Positions 15,107-23,004 are shown, counted from the first letter of the stretch. The stretch is DNA of 64,000 nt from Clostridia bacterium (GCA_017540175.1 JAFYBN010000068.1:47440-111439), one strand, 5' to 3'. Translations and numbers: made by a program. The notes: generated by a model from the letters alone, not told the origin.

Positions 15107-16015
15107 TTGACGAACGAAGAAAGAAAATGTCCCGGCTGCAGACGCCATTGCAGTCCCGAAGAACCGCGCTGCGCGAGAGGGAAGGAATTTGCCCGCACGG
15201 GCGTGCTGTCTGAGCGCTCAACCGACGAAAAGCTGTTCCATGCCCTGCGCGGCATCGGCTACATGATGCCCGGCAGGGGGAGGGCGAGCCAGGAGAACAT
15301 CCTTGTAATCCTCGACGCCTCGGACGGCATGACCCAGAGGGAGCTTACGGAGCGGCTTCACATCCAGCCCGGTTCCGTGAGCGAGATCCTGTCGAAGCTG
15401 GAAGCCGCGGGCTATGTCACCCGCACGGAAAACGAAACAGACCGGCGCACGGCAAACGTCCATCTCACGGACGCCGGAAAAGAAAAAGCCGCGGAGGCCG
15501 GAACCCATGACCGCCGCGAGGATCTGTTCTCCTGTCTGACGGAGGATGAAAAGGAAACGCTGCTCTCCCTTCTCGAAAAGCTCCGCGCGGATTGGGACGA
15601 AAGGTTCCCGGGCAGGGGCGGCCCCCGGCGCGGTCCTCACGGCCCGCAGGGCTTCGGTCCCCGCGGCCCGCAGGGGTTCGGTCCCCACGGTCCGCAGGGG
15701 TTCGGTCCCCACGGTCCGCAGGGGTTCGGTCCCCACGGTCATCACGGCTTCGGCCCCCACGGTCATCACGGCTTCGGCCCCCACGGTCAGCAGGGGTTCG
15801 GTCCCCGCGGTCATCACGGGTTCGGTTCCCACGGTCATCATGCTCCGTGCGGCTTCCACGCGCTGAAATCCCCTCAGGCGTTCCGCGGTTTCCACGGATC
15901 CTATGGGTCGAAAGGCCCTCAGAAATTCGGTTTCCGCGTCCCGCATGGGTTCGGTCCTCACGTCCCTTTTCGGTGCGCGGGCTTTCCCCGTCTCCGTTCC
16001 GAAAACCGGGAATAA
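15107..16015 (+). CDS. MarR-family regulator with Cys-rich head and Gly-Pro-His repeat tail
   Basis: The 302-residue protein uses a TTG start, with GGGAGG 6 nt upstream; no ATG fits. The head has CPGCRRHC and a further Cys22, a zinc-knuckle-like cluster. Residues 40-165 are a MarR winged helix (MTQRELTERLHIQPGSVSEILSKL, then the wing ENETDRRTANVHLT). Residues 176-246 are about eight tandem eight-residue units of the type GFGPHGPQ/GFGPHGHH, encoded by a 24-bp DNA repeat. The remaining tail is again Gly/His/Phe-rich. The core should bind the CAAGGTACC palindromes in its own promoter. The Cys and His clusters suggest metal or redox sensing, which is inference. It is monocistronic and ends in a terminator. 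Confidence 0.85.
   Translation: MTNEERKCPGCRRHCSPEEPRCARGKEFARTGVLSERSTDEKLFHALRGIGYMMPGRGRASQENILVILDASDGMTQRELTERLHIQPGSVSEILSKLEAAGYVTRTENETDRRTANVHLTDAGKEKAAEAGTHDRREDLFSCLTEDEKETLLSLLEKLRADWDERFPGRGGPRRGPHGPQGFGPRGPQGFGPHGPQGFGPHGPQGFGPHGHHGFGPHGHHGFGPHGQQGFGPRGHHGFGSHGHHAPCGFHALKSPQAFRGFHGSYGSKGPQKFGFRVPHGFGPHVPFRCAGFPRLRSENRE
15632..15844 (+). repeat. 24-bp tandem repeat inside the MarR gene
   Basis: About eight to nine units of GGGTTCGGTCCCCACGGTCC-like sequence encode the GFGPHGPQ-type units. Some units are identical, so the copy number is probably unstable. Confidence 0.85.
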
Positions 16016-16063
16016 GACAAGCCAGACGATCCGCCTGTAAAAGATCCGTCCGTAAATGAATCG

Positions 16064-16104
16064 CCCCGTGTTCCTTTGTCGAACACGGGGCTCTTTCTGT
16101 TTTC
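16064..16104 (+). terminator. Terminator of the MarR gene
   Basis: A perfect 10-bp stem CCCCGTGTTC/GAACACGGGG (16064-16073 and 16081-16090) with a 7-nt loop, followed by CTCTTTCTGTTTT. Confidence 0.88.
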
Positions 16105-16178
16105 GGGCGGAGGCGGGCGGGATCGCTCAACCTTGAACGGATCCCGATCCGACACCCGGTGGTTCGCCGATAATCCGG

Positions 16179-16834
16179 TTATCCGGTCGTCCGGTCGTCC
16201 GGTCGTCCGGTCGAATGGGGGGTCTTGTACGCGTGGGCGGCCTGAGCGTACGCCCAGATCGCGGCCGCCGCGTTCCGCGCCTTCACGTGATATTCGTTTG
16301 TTTCATCGGTATAACTGTTCAGTATCGTATTGACGTAGGACAGCGCCGAAACCGTGACCGTCGCCGTGTGCCCGTCCGCGGTCGTGAGCACGATCACATG
16401 GGAATCGCTCAGCTGATGCGCCGGAATGCCGGTTGGGTCACGTCCCCCGGTTCGCCGTTCATGATCCCCTTGTCCATGCAGTATTTCACATACCCATAGA
16501 ACCACGGTTTATCCGCATCGTTTTCGTATTCGTCGGCTGCTGCTTTGGAACCTGTGGTATAGATTGCGTGGATCCGCGCGGCGACTGCATAGACTTCGGC
16601 GAGTGTGACGTCGTCTTCGGGATCAAAACGACCTTCGCCGTCGCCGATCATCAGCCCGACTTCAGACACGGCGCGCACATAGGGGGCGAACCAGTCCTCC
16701 GGCGAGACGTCCGAAAAGACCGGGGCTTCCCCGTCGGATTTGAAGTTTGCGAGACTGCCGTCTGCCGCATAACCGGCGCAGGGCAGGAGCGTGACGGTCA
16801 GAAGAACTGCCGTAAGGTTCGAATCCTTTCGCAT
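16179..16834 (-). pseudogene. Chimeric SLH-protein pseudogene
   Basis: Bases 16421-16813 match 19228-19620 of the intact SLH gene with only about ten differences, covering the end of the signal peptide and the first SLH modules. The first frame starts at 16834 with an altered head (MRKDSNLTAV) and stops at 16409. At about 16409-16440 the sequence switches to an overlapping frame that runs to 16179 and encodes the C-terminus of a different surface-type protein (VTVSALSYVNTILNSY, then an Ala-rich helix). The join is out of frame, so no complete protein is made. It looks like a recombination product of two secreted-protein genes. A CGTCCGGT octamer is repeated about four times just past its end. 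Confidence 0.75.
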
Positions 16835-17162
16835 GTTTATGCTCAGCATGCTTACATCCGCATCTTTACCGTTCTTCTCACTACCTGGCATTGACGTTTC
16901 GTGAGGGTGGGATCGGGGTCTAAAATCCAAAAAGGGCGTACGCTTTTCGCTGTATCTCATGAGGATATTCAGCGGAAGCGACTCCCATGATGGGGACGGA
17001 CAGCTCAGGCTGCCCGTCCTGTTTTTGTGCGCCGACGGCAGCGGATCGCAACGGAACGGCAGAATCATCAGCCACCCAAAGGTCTTCCGGTCCGGTAATT
17101 AAGAAGGAAAGGTATTCCCTTCGCTGTCTTGAAAGCAGCAGGTTCGTTTTATGAGGATGCGG
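16835..17162. other. Intergenic interval with a plus-strand hairpin
   Basis: No gene is seen in these 330 nt. A stem GGACGG (16994-16999) with CCGTCC (17014-17019) and further inner pairs is followed by TGTTTTT, a terminator in the plus direction although the flanking genes run leftward. It is probably a relic of a lost gene. Confidence 0.5.
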
Positions 17163-18395
17163 CTATTCGACACGATACAGGAAAACTTGGAACATGCCAG
17201 CGTCGTCTTTTGATACGATGACAATGACCTCGCCGTCATTTCCGAAAAAAGCCCGCTGAATCCCGCCGCTTTTACCGGGCAGGTTTAGCTCGGATGTCCG
17301 GCGCGGCTCCCCACCCGACAGATAAAGCAAGAATTCCGTCCCGCCGTATTTGTATACCAGTTGACGCCCATCGCTGCACCTTCCAAAACTCGAGGTGATC
17401 GAATACCCGGGTAGAGCCTCCTCACACGGCTTTCCGTTTTCCGTCCTGAAACAGCAGATCTTATCCGCAAGTGTCTCAACCCAAACGACGCCAGAGCTCA
17501 TATGGATTCTCCATGCGCCGTATTCGGTACCGCCAACCGTCATGCTTTCCCGCAAGCCTTCGAGCGTCACCCTTGACAGTTCGCCCGTAGCCGGACAGAG
17601 GCACCCCAGCTCGTATTCACCGTCACTTTTACGCAACAGAAGCCAGATATTCCCCTCATACGCATAGGTCGAAATGATCTGTTCTCCTTCTCCGGTTTCA
17701 TTGCTGAAGGCAGTTTCCAGCACCAATGTGACCTCCTCGGTTGTGATTTGATATACCTTGATCCGGTACGCATATTCGAGTGCGGATTTCTGGTCAGGCT
17801 CGAAAAGGAGGATACTTTCTTCATCAAACATGGAAAGGAACAAAAACGGGAGGGAGGAAGCGCTTTCGTAAACGGCGCGGATTTCTCCCCGTTCAGGGTC
17901 CAGTTCATAGAGGGAGAGCTTCTTTTCCTCCGTTCCCATCTGCCACGAAAAGTATATCCTGCCGTTAGGAGCGTAGAGATAGTCCCCGCCGGAAATGCGC
18001 ACATCCGAAAGCACGCCCGCGGAACGGTGCGTCCCCGATGTGCAGTCATATATGAAGTATTCGCAGTCTGTGTGCTCGCCGGTATCATTCCAAAATTGGT
18101 TCATTTTTGTATAGAGAAGCATATCGTCCTCAAGAAGGACGGGAGTACCGTCGATCAAAGAGATCGTCCCACGCAGATCAAGTTTGATCTCGGAGCTGTC
18201 TTCGGCCGACGGTTGCGGGGCGCTGTACTCGCGGTCGGGGTCCGCCGGCTGTTCTTCCTTTATTTCGACGTCATAGAGCTGTGACGCGGGTCTCGCCGCT
18301 TTCCGGCATCCTGCCGATGGCATAAGAAGGATCAGAAGCGCGAGAAGAGCTGTTCCGCGGCGAAATCCTCCTTTGGTTTCAGTGATGTGTCCCAT
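17163..18395 (-). CDS. Lipoprotein of unknown function, beta-propeller-like
   Basis: The product is 410 residues with a signal peptide ending in the lipobox PSAGC and an acidic Ser/Pro linker. The mature part is built of recurring beta strands with readout-like motifs (LYAPNGRIYFSWQ, YEGNIWLLLRKSDGEYELGCL, DGRQLVYKYGGTEFLLYL), suggesting a propeller. I do not recognise the family. The first half of the solute-binding paralogues at 33-43 kb has a similar strand pattern (for example DGELWVIEDGE), so this may be a stand-alone version of that module; that link is inference. AAGGAGAC lies before the ATG. It is downstream of the SLH gene, separated by a decayed fragment. Confidence 0.7.
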   Translation of the reverse strand: MGHITETKGGFRRGTALLALLILLMPSAGCRKAARPASQLYDVEIKEEQPADPDREYSAPQPSAEDSSEIKLDLRGTISLIDGTPVLLEDDMLLYTKMNQFWNDTGEHTDCEYFIYDCTSGTHRSAGVLSDVRISGGDYLYAPNGRIYFSWQMGTEEKKLSLYELDPERGEIRAVYESASSLPFLFLSMFDEESILLFEPDQKSALEYAYRIKVYQITTEEVTLVLETAFSNETGEGEQIISTYAYEGNIWLLLRKSDGEYELGCLCPATGELSRVTLEGLRESMTVGGTEYGAWRIHMSSGVVWVETLADKICCFRTENGKPCEEALPGYSITSSFGRCSDGRQLVYKYGGTEFLLYLSGGEPRRTSELNLPGKSGGIQRAFFGNDGEVIVIVSKDDAGMFQVFLYRVE

Positions 18396-18449
18396 TTCTG
18401 TCTCCTTGTTTTTGATCGATCTCGGATATCGGTGCGGCGAATCATGACC

Positions 18450-18600
18450 TTATTTATGCTCCGCCAGCCAGATCGACACGCGGGACAGGATCTTCGCCGT
18501 ATAGTCCTCTGCGAAGCCGACGCTGCCTATAAATACGGAGCTCTCTTCTGGATGTGATCTTACTGATTTCGTCGTATTTCTGCGTCGTGAACGCGGGTAC
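18450..18600 (-). pseudogene. Decayed 3' gene fragment with a frameshift
   Basis: On the minus strand the first part reads sensibly as VPAFTTQKYDEISKITS. A different frame then reads SSVFIGSVGFAEDYTAKIL up to LAEHK and a stop at 18450. The two halves join only by changing frame near 18545, and no start is present. It looks like the end of a lost gene; the family is unknown. Confidence 0.4.
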
Positions 18601-18627
18601 CCTTCTTTTTCAAATCAGCACATCCGG

Positions 18628-19644
18628 TTATCCTGCGAATGAAAGCGCATAGGGGGAGAGCGGATCAAAGACCTTTACAACGGGATGCAAGCCGTTATAA
18701 ACCTTACAGATCATACCGGAATACCGATCCACAAAGAATGGGAAGATGACAGGAAAAGTATAGCCGTCTTCGGTTTCTTCCGATACTTCAAGATGCGAGA
18801 TTACCCAGCGCAGGTATTCCGCATCCGGAACGGACTCCTCCGGTTTGCTGTCCAAAGGCGTGAAAGCACCGTATGTGTTCTCATATGCTTCGGTCAAGGC
18901 GGCGCGCAGCAGTGCCGCTGCTTCTTCGGCGGTCAGGCTTATGTTCATGTCTTCCGCAGTATGGGTCAAACCTGCGACAGAGCGCCGAAGAGAAAGATCG
19001 ATCAGACGCGAGACAATGGCGGCCACCTCCGAGCGGCGAACTTTTGATTCCGGGCAGAAGTTACCGGCTTCGTCCATCCCAGTCAGCACACCCGCACGGT
19101 AGAGACGGTACACATTCTCCGTGTTCTGTGATAAAGGCAGGTCGGGGATGGCGTTGTCTGCAATCGCGTTGATCTCTGTCAGTTCTTTTTCCGACAAGGC
19201 GCGGGACAAAAGAGACGCGCACTCAATCCGGAATGCCGGTTGGGTCACGTCCCCCGGTTCGCCGTTCATGATCCCCTTGTCCATGCAGTATTTCACATAC
19301 CCATAGAACCACGGTTTATCCGCATCGTTTTCGTATTCGTCGGCTGCTGCTTTGAAACCTGTGGTATAGATTGCGTGGATCCGCGCGGCGACTGCATAGA
19401 CTTCGGCGAGTGTGACGTCGCCTTCGGGATCAAAACGACCTTCGCCGTCGCCGATCATCAGCCCGACTTCAGACACGGCGCGCACATAGGGGGCGAACCA
19501 GTCATCCGGTAAGACGTCCGAAAAGACCGGGGCTTCCCCGTCGGATTTGAAGTTTGCGAGACTGCCGTCTGCCGCGAAACCGGCGCAGGGCAGGAGCGCG
19601 ACGGTCAGAAGAACTGCCGTCAGCATGGAAATAAAGCGTTTCAT
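18628..19644 (-). CDS. S-layer-homology (SLH) domain protein
   Basis: The 338-residue protein is secreted and held to secondary cell-wall polymer. It has an Sec signal peptide (MKRFISMLTA, cut after GFAADG) and three SLH modules: FSDVLPDDWFAPYVRAVSEV (about 40-95), WFYGYVKYCMDKGIMNG (about 105-150) and IPDLPLSQNTENVYRLYRAG with a CPESKVRRSEVAAIVSRLID end (about 160-215). The last 110 residues are unique, acidic and of unknown fold. GGAGG precedes the ATG. Its promoter carries the TTATCCC boxes shared with the peptide and two-component operons next to it, so it is probably a target of that regulator. A near-identical but broken copy of its first half is at 16421-16813. Confidence 0.88.
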   Translation of the reverse strand: MKRFISMLTAVLLTVALLPCAGFAADGSLANFKSDGEAPVFSDVLPDDWFAPYVRAVSEVGLMIGDGEGRFDPEGDVTLAEVYAVAARIHAIYTTGFKAAADEYENDADKPWFYGYVKYCMDKGIMNGEPGDVTQPAFRIECASLLSRALSEKELTEINAIADNAIPDLPLSQNTENVYRLYRAGVLTGMDEAGNFCPESKVRRSEVAAIVSRLIDLSLRRSVAGLTHTAEDMNISLTAEEAAALLRAALTEAYENTYGAFTPLDSKPEESVPDAEYLRWVISHLEVSEETEDGYTFPVIFPFFVDRYSGMICKVYNGLHPVVKVFDPLSPYALSFAG

Positions 19645-19688
19645 GATAGTCCTCCGTTGTTTGAATTTGAGTTTTTGGCTTCGACTGT

Positions 19689-19748
19689 ATTATATCACCG
19701 AAATCCCTCGATCCTGAAAACCGGGATAACATCCTAAAAAAAGGATAA
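19689..19748 (-). promoter_or_regulatory. Activator-type promoter of the SLH gene with two TTATCCC boxes
   Basis: Reading leftward: TTATCCT (19742-19748), TTATCCC (19723-19729), then exactly 28 nt, then TATAAT (19689-19694). The -35 position reads TCAGGA, which is poor. Further boxes of the same type lie at 19768-19774 and 19783-19789. Confidence 0.75.
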
Positions 19749-19869
19749 GCGATATCCAGAAAAACATTTATCCCGGAAATCAGGGATAAGCGATGATTGA
19801 TCTGTGTGTGGAAAAGATTGGTGACAGCATCCCGAAAATACTGCCACAAACGTATTGTTTTTTCTGTTA

Positions 19870-21522
19870 TTATCCCAGCGCAACACTCCTGTCCGCGTAT
19901 TTTAGAATCATGGGGCGGTGCGTTACGGAAATCAGCGTCAGCTTCTTTTCCCGACGCAGCTTCTGGATCATGTTGCAGATCTCCTCCTCCGTCTCAGTGT
20001 CGAGATTGGAGGTGATTTCATCGAGAAGCATGACCGGGGAACCGCGAAGAATCCCCTGCGCGATGGCGATGCGCTGTTTCTGTCCGCCGGATAACTGGAC
20101 GCCATTCTCTCCGATTTCTGTATCGAGACCGTACGCCAGTTCCGAGACGAATTTCCCGAGTCCCACATCCTCCATAGCCGACAGAAAACGAGCGGTACTG
20201 CCGTTCGGCAAAGCCAGTTCGAGGTTTTCCCTGAGTGTTCCCGGGAAAAGATAGGGTTCCTGTGCAACATAAGCAATGTTCTCTCGGATTTTCTTCCGAC
20301 TGATCTTTGCGGCGGGTGTCCCGTCAAAGAGGATTTCGCCGTTCTCTATCGGGTAATTGCCGATCATCAACTGGAGAAGTGTGCTTTTGCCGATCCCGCT
20401 CGGTCCGGTCACGGCCAGCCATTCGCCCGACTTCACGTTAACGGAGAAATTGTCAAGGACATTTCCCCTCGTTTCGTCATAGGCGAACGTGATGTTCTTC
20501 GCTTCTATCCCGCGGTTACAGGAGAACGGGAGGTTATCGCAGGGGATATCCCGTTCATCTTCCATAGACAGGATTTCAAACAGCTTTTTATACTGTCCGA
20601 GCTGTTTATGGAAGTTGAAATTCATATGCGACAGATCTTTCACGATGCTGAAGAATTGCGGCATATAGTTCAAAAACAGGATCAGTCCTCCGATGGTGAC
20701 GCTTCCCCGGATCACAAAGTACGCGCCGAGACCGAAGGTCACCCCGATGAACAGGGAATCGACAAGCACGTTGATCCATACGCCGTGGATGTTTTCGAGC
20801 GCGGTAGACTTCGACCAGATATCGACCGTGTTTTTGTTGATGGTTTCCAGCTTGGTAATCTGCCGCTTTTCAAGCAGGAGACTCTTGACTGTTCGGATTC
20901 CCCGGAACGTGTCAGAGACGATCTGCCCGCTTTTTCCCCGATACTGCATCATCTGCTCCGCAAACCGCTCGGTCATTTTCCCGAACCACTTGCTCGGCAG
21001 GATCAGAATCGGAATGTACAAGAGCTGCATCACAGCCAGAAGCGGATGAACGCGGATCAGCATCACGAACACGACCGCGCTCACTGCAAAGTTGGACAGC
21101 ATTTGCGGGAGGTCCATAATCCAGAGGAGGACATATTCCATCGCTTCAGACCGGCAATAGGTCGCAAGTTCCCCGGAGTTATTAGTGTCAAAGAACCGCA
21201 AGGGCTGGTACACGATCTTCTCAAAGCATTTGATGAAAAGCACCTGACCGAGCTTCCGACCGGAAACGGCGATTCTGTGCTGCTGAAACGCACTGATTCC
21301 TGCGTTGATGACGGGAAGGACGACAAAGAGGATGATGCTGAGCAGAATTGCTTTCACGTTCCGGTCCGGAATGTAGACGTCAATGATCCTGCTCATGACA
21401 ACAGCCGGAAGAAGCGCGATCAGACGGACGGACAGATAAAGGATGAACGCGAACGCGATGTGCAGGGAAAAATGCGGGATGCTGTCGCGGATAAGTTTAT
21501 CGGCTGTTTTATTGTAATTCAT
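19870..21522 (-). CDS. ABC exporter (fused membrane and ATPase domains), putative peptide exporter
   Basis: The 550-residue half-transporter acts as a dimer. Residues 20-300 hold six membrane segments. The ATPase has Walker A GPSGIGKST (373-381), Gln421, LSGGQ (477-481), Asp501-Glu502 and His535. There is no N-terminal C39 peptidase, so it would export a substrate that needs no double-glycine leader removal. The start at 21522 is set by AAGGAA 7 nt upstream and overlaps the end of the 104-residue gene by 14 nt, implying coupling. It shares a LytTR-box promoter and transcript with two tiny ORFs, which I infer to be its cargo. Lipid or drug export is the alternative, as sequence class alone does not fix the substrate. 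Confidence 0.88.
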   Translation of the reverse strand: MNYNKTADKLIRDSIPHFSLHIAFAFILYLSVRLIALLPAVVMSRIIDVYIPDRNVKAILLSIILFVVLPVINAGISAFQQHRIAVSGRKLGQVLFIKCFEKIVYQPLRFFDTNNSGELATYCRSEAMEYVLLWIMDLPQMLSNFAVSAVVFVMLIRVHPLLAVMQLLYIPILILPSKWFGKMTERFAEQMMQYRGKSGQIVSDTFRGIRTVKSLLLEKRQITKLETINKNTVDIWSKSTALENIHGVWINVLVDSLFIGVTFGLGAYFVIRGSVTIGGLILFLNYMPQFFSIVKDLSHMNFNFHKQLGQYKKLFEILSMEDERDIPCDNLPFSCNRGIEAKNITFAYDETRGNVLDNFSVNVKSGEWLAVTGPSGIGKSTLLQLMIGNYPIENGEILFDGTPAAKISRKKIRENIAYVAQEPYLFPGTLRENLELALPNGSTARFLSAMEDVGLGKFVSELAYGLDTEIGENGVQLSGGQKQRIAIAQGILRGSPVMLLDEITSNLDTETEEEICNMIQKLRREKKLTLISVTHRPMILKYADRSVALG

Positions 21523-21823
21523 GGTAATTTCCTTTCTCTCTGGCGAGACGGACAAACTCGGCTCTCTCTTCGTCCGTAATGTCTCGCTCGCCCTGCGAAG
21601 CCATATCTTCCAGATAGATCGCATACCATGCGGTAAGGCGATTCAGAAATTCGTCAAGCGTTTCATAGGTAGGACCGAAATCATAGCGGTGAAGCCCGGG
21701 CTGCCATGTGGCAAAGCAATATCCGTTTTTCAGCCGGAGAATTTCGATATCCGGGTTATCTTCAAAGAAATCTTTATAAACGGCGATGGCTTTTTCGAGC
21801 CTTGCAGATGTGTTGGTGTTCAT
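21509..21823 (-). CDS. Small protein of unknown function in the peptide-exporter operon
   Basis: The 104-residue soluble protein starts at 21823, where GAGG is 6 nt upstream. It has no signal peptide or membrane segment. It shows an N-terminal helix (RLEKAIAVYKDFFEDNP), a short strand region (ILRLKNGYCFATWQPGLHRYDFG), and a C-terminal helical half ending in an acidic/basic tail. I do not recognise the family. It lies between the two micro-ORFs and the exporter and overlaps the exporter start by 14 nt. A chaperone, modifying partner or immunity factor for the peptides would fit the position, but nothing in the sequence proves it. Confidence 0.7.
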   Translation of the reverse strand: MNTNTSARLEKAIAVYKDFFEDNPDIEILRLKNGYCFATWQPGLHRYDFGPTYETLDEFLNRLTAWYAIYLEDMASQGERDITDEERAEFVRLAREKGNYHELQ

Positions 21824-21864
21824 TTTATACCTCAAATTTAAAAATATCTTTTGCTTGTGCTGGT

Positions 21865-21906
21865 TTATTCCATCGAATGCCATGATGCAGGGGAGAACTC
21901 TCTCAT
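21865..21906 (-). CDS. Micro-ORF B: 13-residue peptide MREFSPASWHSME
   Basis: ATG at 21906 to TAA at 21865. A full-consensus AAGGAGGT (21911-21918) is placed 5 nt from the ATG. The product is a paralogue of micro-ORF A: MR-[E/D]-FS-x-ASWHS is shared. Between the two copies the Phe, Ala and Ser codons differ silently (TTC/TTT, GCA/GCG, TCA/TCG), so the peptide has been kept while the DNA drifted. It is in the leader of the exporter operon, 41 nt before the 104-residue gene. A signalling peptide or short bacteriocin-like molecule is the inferred role. A leader peptide for attenuation is the main alternative, but no terminator hairpin follows. Confidence 0.65.
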   Translation of the reverse strand: MREFSPASWHSME

Positions 21907-21952
21907 GGTGACCTCCTTGAACGCCTTAGTGCCGGCATGGTTGTTCGTATCG

Positions 21953-22000
21953 TCAATTCATTTTTATCGAATGCCACGACGCGTGGGAAAAATCTCTCAT
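21953..22000 (-). CDS. Micro-ORF A: 15-residue peptide MRDFSHASWHSIKMN
   Basis: ATG at 22000 to TGA at 21953, with GGAGG (22006-22010) 5 nt upstream. It is the first ORF in the transcript from the box-controlled promoter at 22048. It shares MR-acid-FS-x-ASWHS with micro-ORF B and has a longer, Lys-containing end. The absence of any hydrophobic leader means export would need the adjacent ABC transporter. It is too short for automatic gene callers, which would explain its absence from annotations. Confidence 0.65.
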   Translation of the reverse strand: MRDFSHASWHSIKMN

Positions 22001-22047
22001 GGCATCCTCCATTGGTTTGATGTTAATGTTTCTTTGGGAGCGACACC

Positions 22048-22108
22048 ATTATACCATGAAAAAACCGCAATCCCGAAAACAGGGATAACATCCTCAAAAA
22101 AGGGATAA
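22048..22108 (-). promoter_or_regulatory. Box-controlled promoter of the peptide/exporter operon
   Basis: Reading leftward: TTATCCC (22102-22108), TTATCCC (22082-22088; 20 bp apart), 28 nt, TATAAT (22048-22053). The -35 position reads TCGGGA, a poor match, so an activator is expected. Confidence 0.78.
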
Positions 22109-22128
22109 ACGACGACCGCTCTCATCGT

Positions 22129-22189
22129 TTATCCCAAAAATCGATCACTTATCCCCGAAACCCGAAACCCCGATTTTTTGTGCTATAAT
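22129..22189 (+). promoter_or_regulatory. Box-controlled promoter of the LytTR/GHKL operon
   Basis: TTATCCC (22129-22135), TTATCCC (22149-22155; 20 bp apart), 28 nt, TATAAT (22184-22189). The -35 position is CCCGAA, again poor. The arrangement mirrors the divergent promoter at 22048-22108. Confidence 0.78.
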
Positions 22190-22272
22190 GGAGCAAACCG
22201 GACGGAGGGACTTGCAAAGGATCCGCCCGGCATGGTATAATTAAAATGAAAGACTGAAAAGAGGATTTTTCC

Positions 22273-23004
22273 ATGATAGTTTTCGGCGTATGCGACGACG
22301 ATAAAGTCTTTTCCGATCTGCTCAGCGAAAACCTGCGGCGCATGACGGTGCGTTTCCCGGAAGAGATCGAATGCTATATTCGAACCTTCCATTCCGCCGC
22401 GGAGGTGCTCGACTACATCGCGCTGAATCCCCTCGACGCGCTCTTTCTCGATATCGATATGCCGGACATGAACGGCTTCGAGCTGGCGGACGCCCTGAGT
22501 ATAAAATCCCCCTCTACCCGGATCGTCTTTGTCTCCGGGTATGACAATTTCGTCTATGATTCCTTCCGCTTCAACCCCGTCTGCTTCCTGCGCAAATCGA
22601 AGATCCGGGACGAGCTGCCCGGCGTCATCAACCGGATCGTCGAAAGCATCCTCGACGATGCGCAGACCGGGACGTTCGATACCGTGGACGGGCCGCTGTC
22701 TCTTCCTCTGAAAGATATTTTGTGCGTGGAGAGCGTGCGGAACTATTACGAGCTCCATTGCGGCGAGGGTATGGTCTACCGATGCAGAGGCACGTTGACG
22801 CAGGCGGAAAAGAAGCTCGCCGGATCATCATTTTACCGCATCCACGCGGCAGTCCTTGTCAATATGGACAATATACGGTCGGTCGGCGCGGATCACCGGC
22901 TGACCCTGATCGACGGAAGATCCTTCACCGTCAGCCAGCGGAAGTGGAGCGGATTCAGGGAGGCGTATATGCGTCACGCGAGAAAGAAGGTGCTCTTTAC
23001 ATGA
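22273..23004 (+). CDS. LytTR-family response regulator
   Basis: The 243-residue protein has a receiver domain with the acidic pocket CDDDK (Asp8-10) and phospho-acceptor Asp60 in LFLDIDMPDMNG. A LytTR DNA-binding domain follows at about 140-238 (ILCVESVRNYYELHC, then SFYRIHAAVLVNMDNIRSV, and a HRLTLIDGRSFTVSQRKW end). LytTR regulators (AgrA, ComE, BlpR) bind pairs of short direct repeats about two helical turns apart; the TTATCCC pairs with 20-bp period in three promoters here are the obvious sites. The stop overlaps the kinase start (ATGA), so the pair is coupled. It is expected to activate its own operon, the peptide/exporter operon and the SLH gene. Confidence 0.92.
   Translation: MIVFGVCDDDKVFSDLLSENLRRMTVRFPEEIECYIRTFHSAAEVLDYIALNPLDALFLDIDMPDMNGFELADALSIKSPSTRIVFVSGYDNFVYDSFRFNPVCFLRKSKIRDELPGVINRIVESILDDAQTGTFDTVDGPLSLPLKDILCVESVRNYYELHCGEGMVYRCRGTLTQAEKKLAGSSFYRIHAAVLVNMDNIRSVGADHRLTLIDGRSFTVSQRKWSGFREAYMRHARKKVLFT

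Noticed and set aside
15632-15844. CRISPR-like 24-bp repeats
   Set aside because: Repeats are contiguous, in frame and encode GFGPHG units; no spacers and no cas genes. The 49-bp duplication at 61801 was rejected as CRISPR for the same reason.
19870-22000. Lantibiotic or double-glycine bacteriocin locus
   Set aside because: The exporter has no C39 peptidase domain, there is no LanB/C/M-like enzyme, and the peptides have no GG leader.
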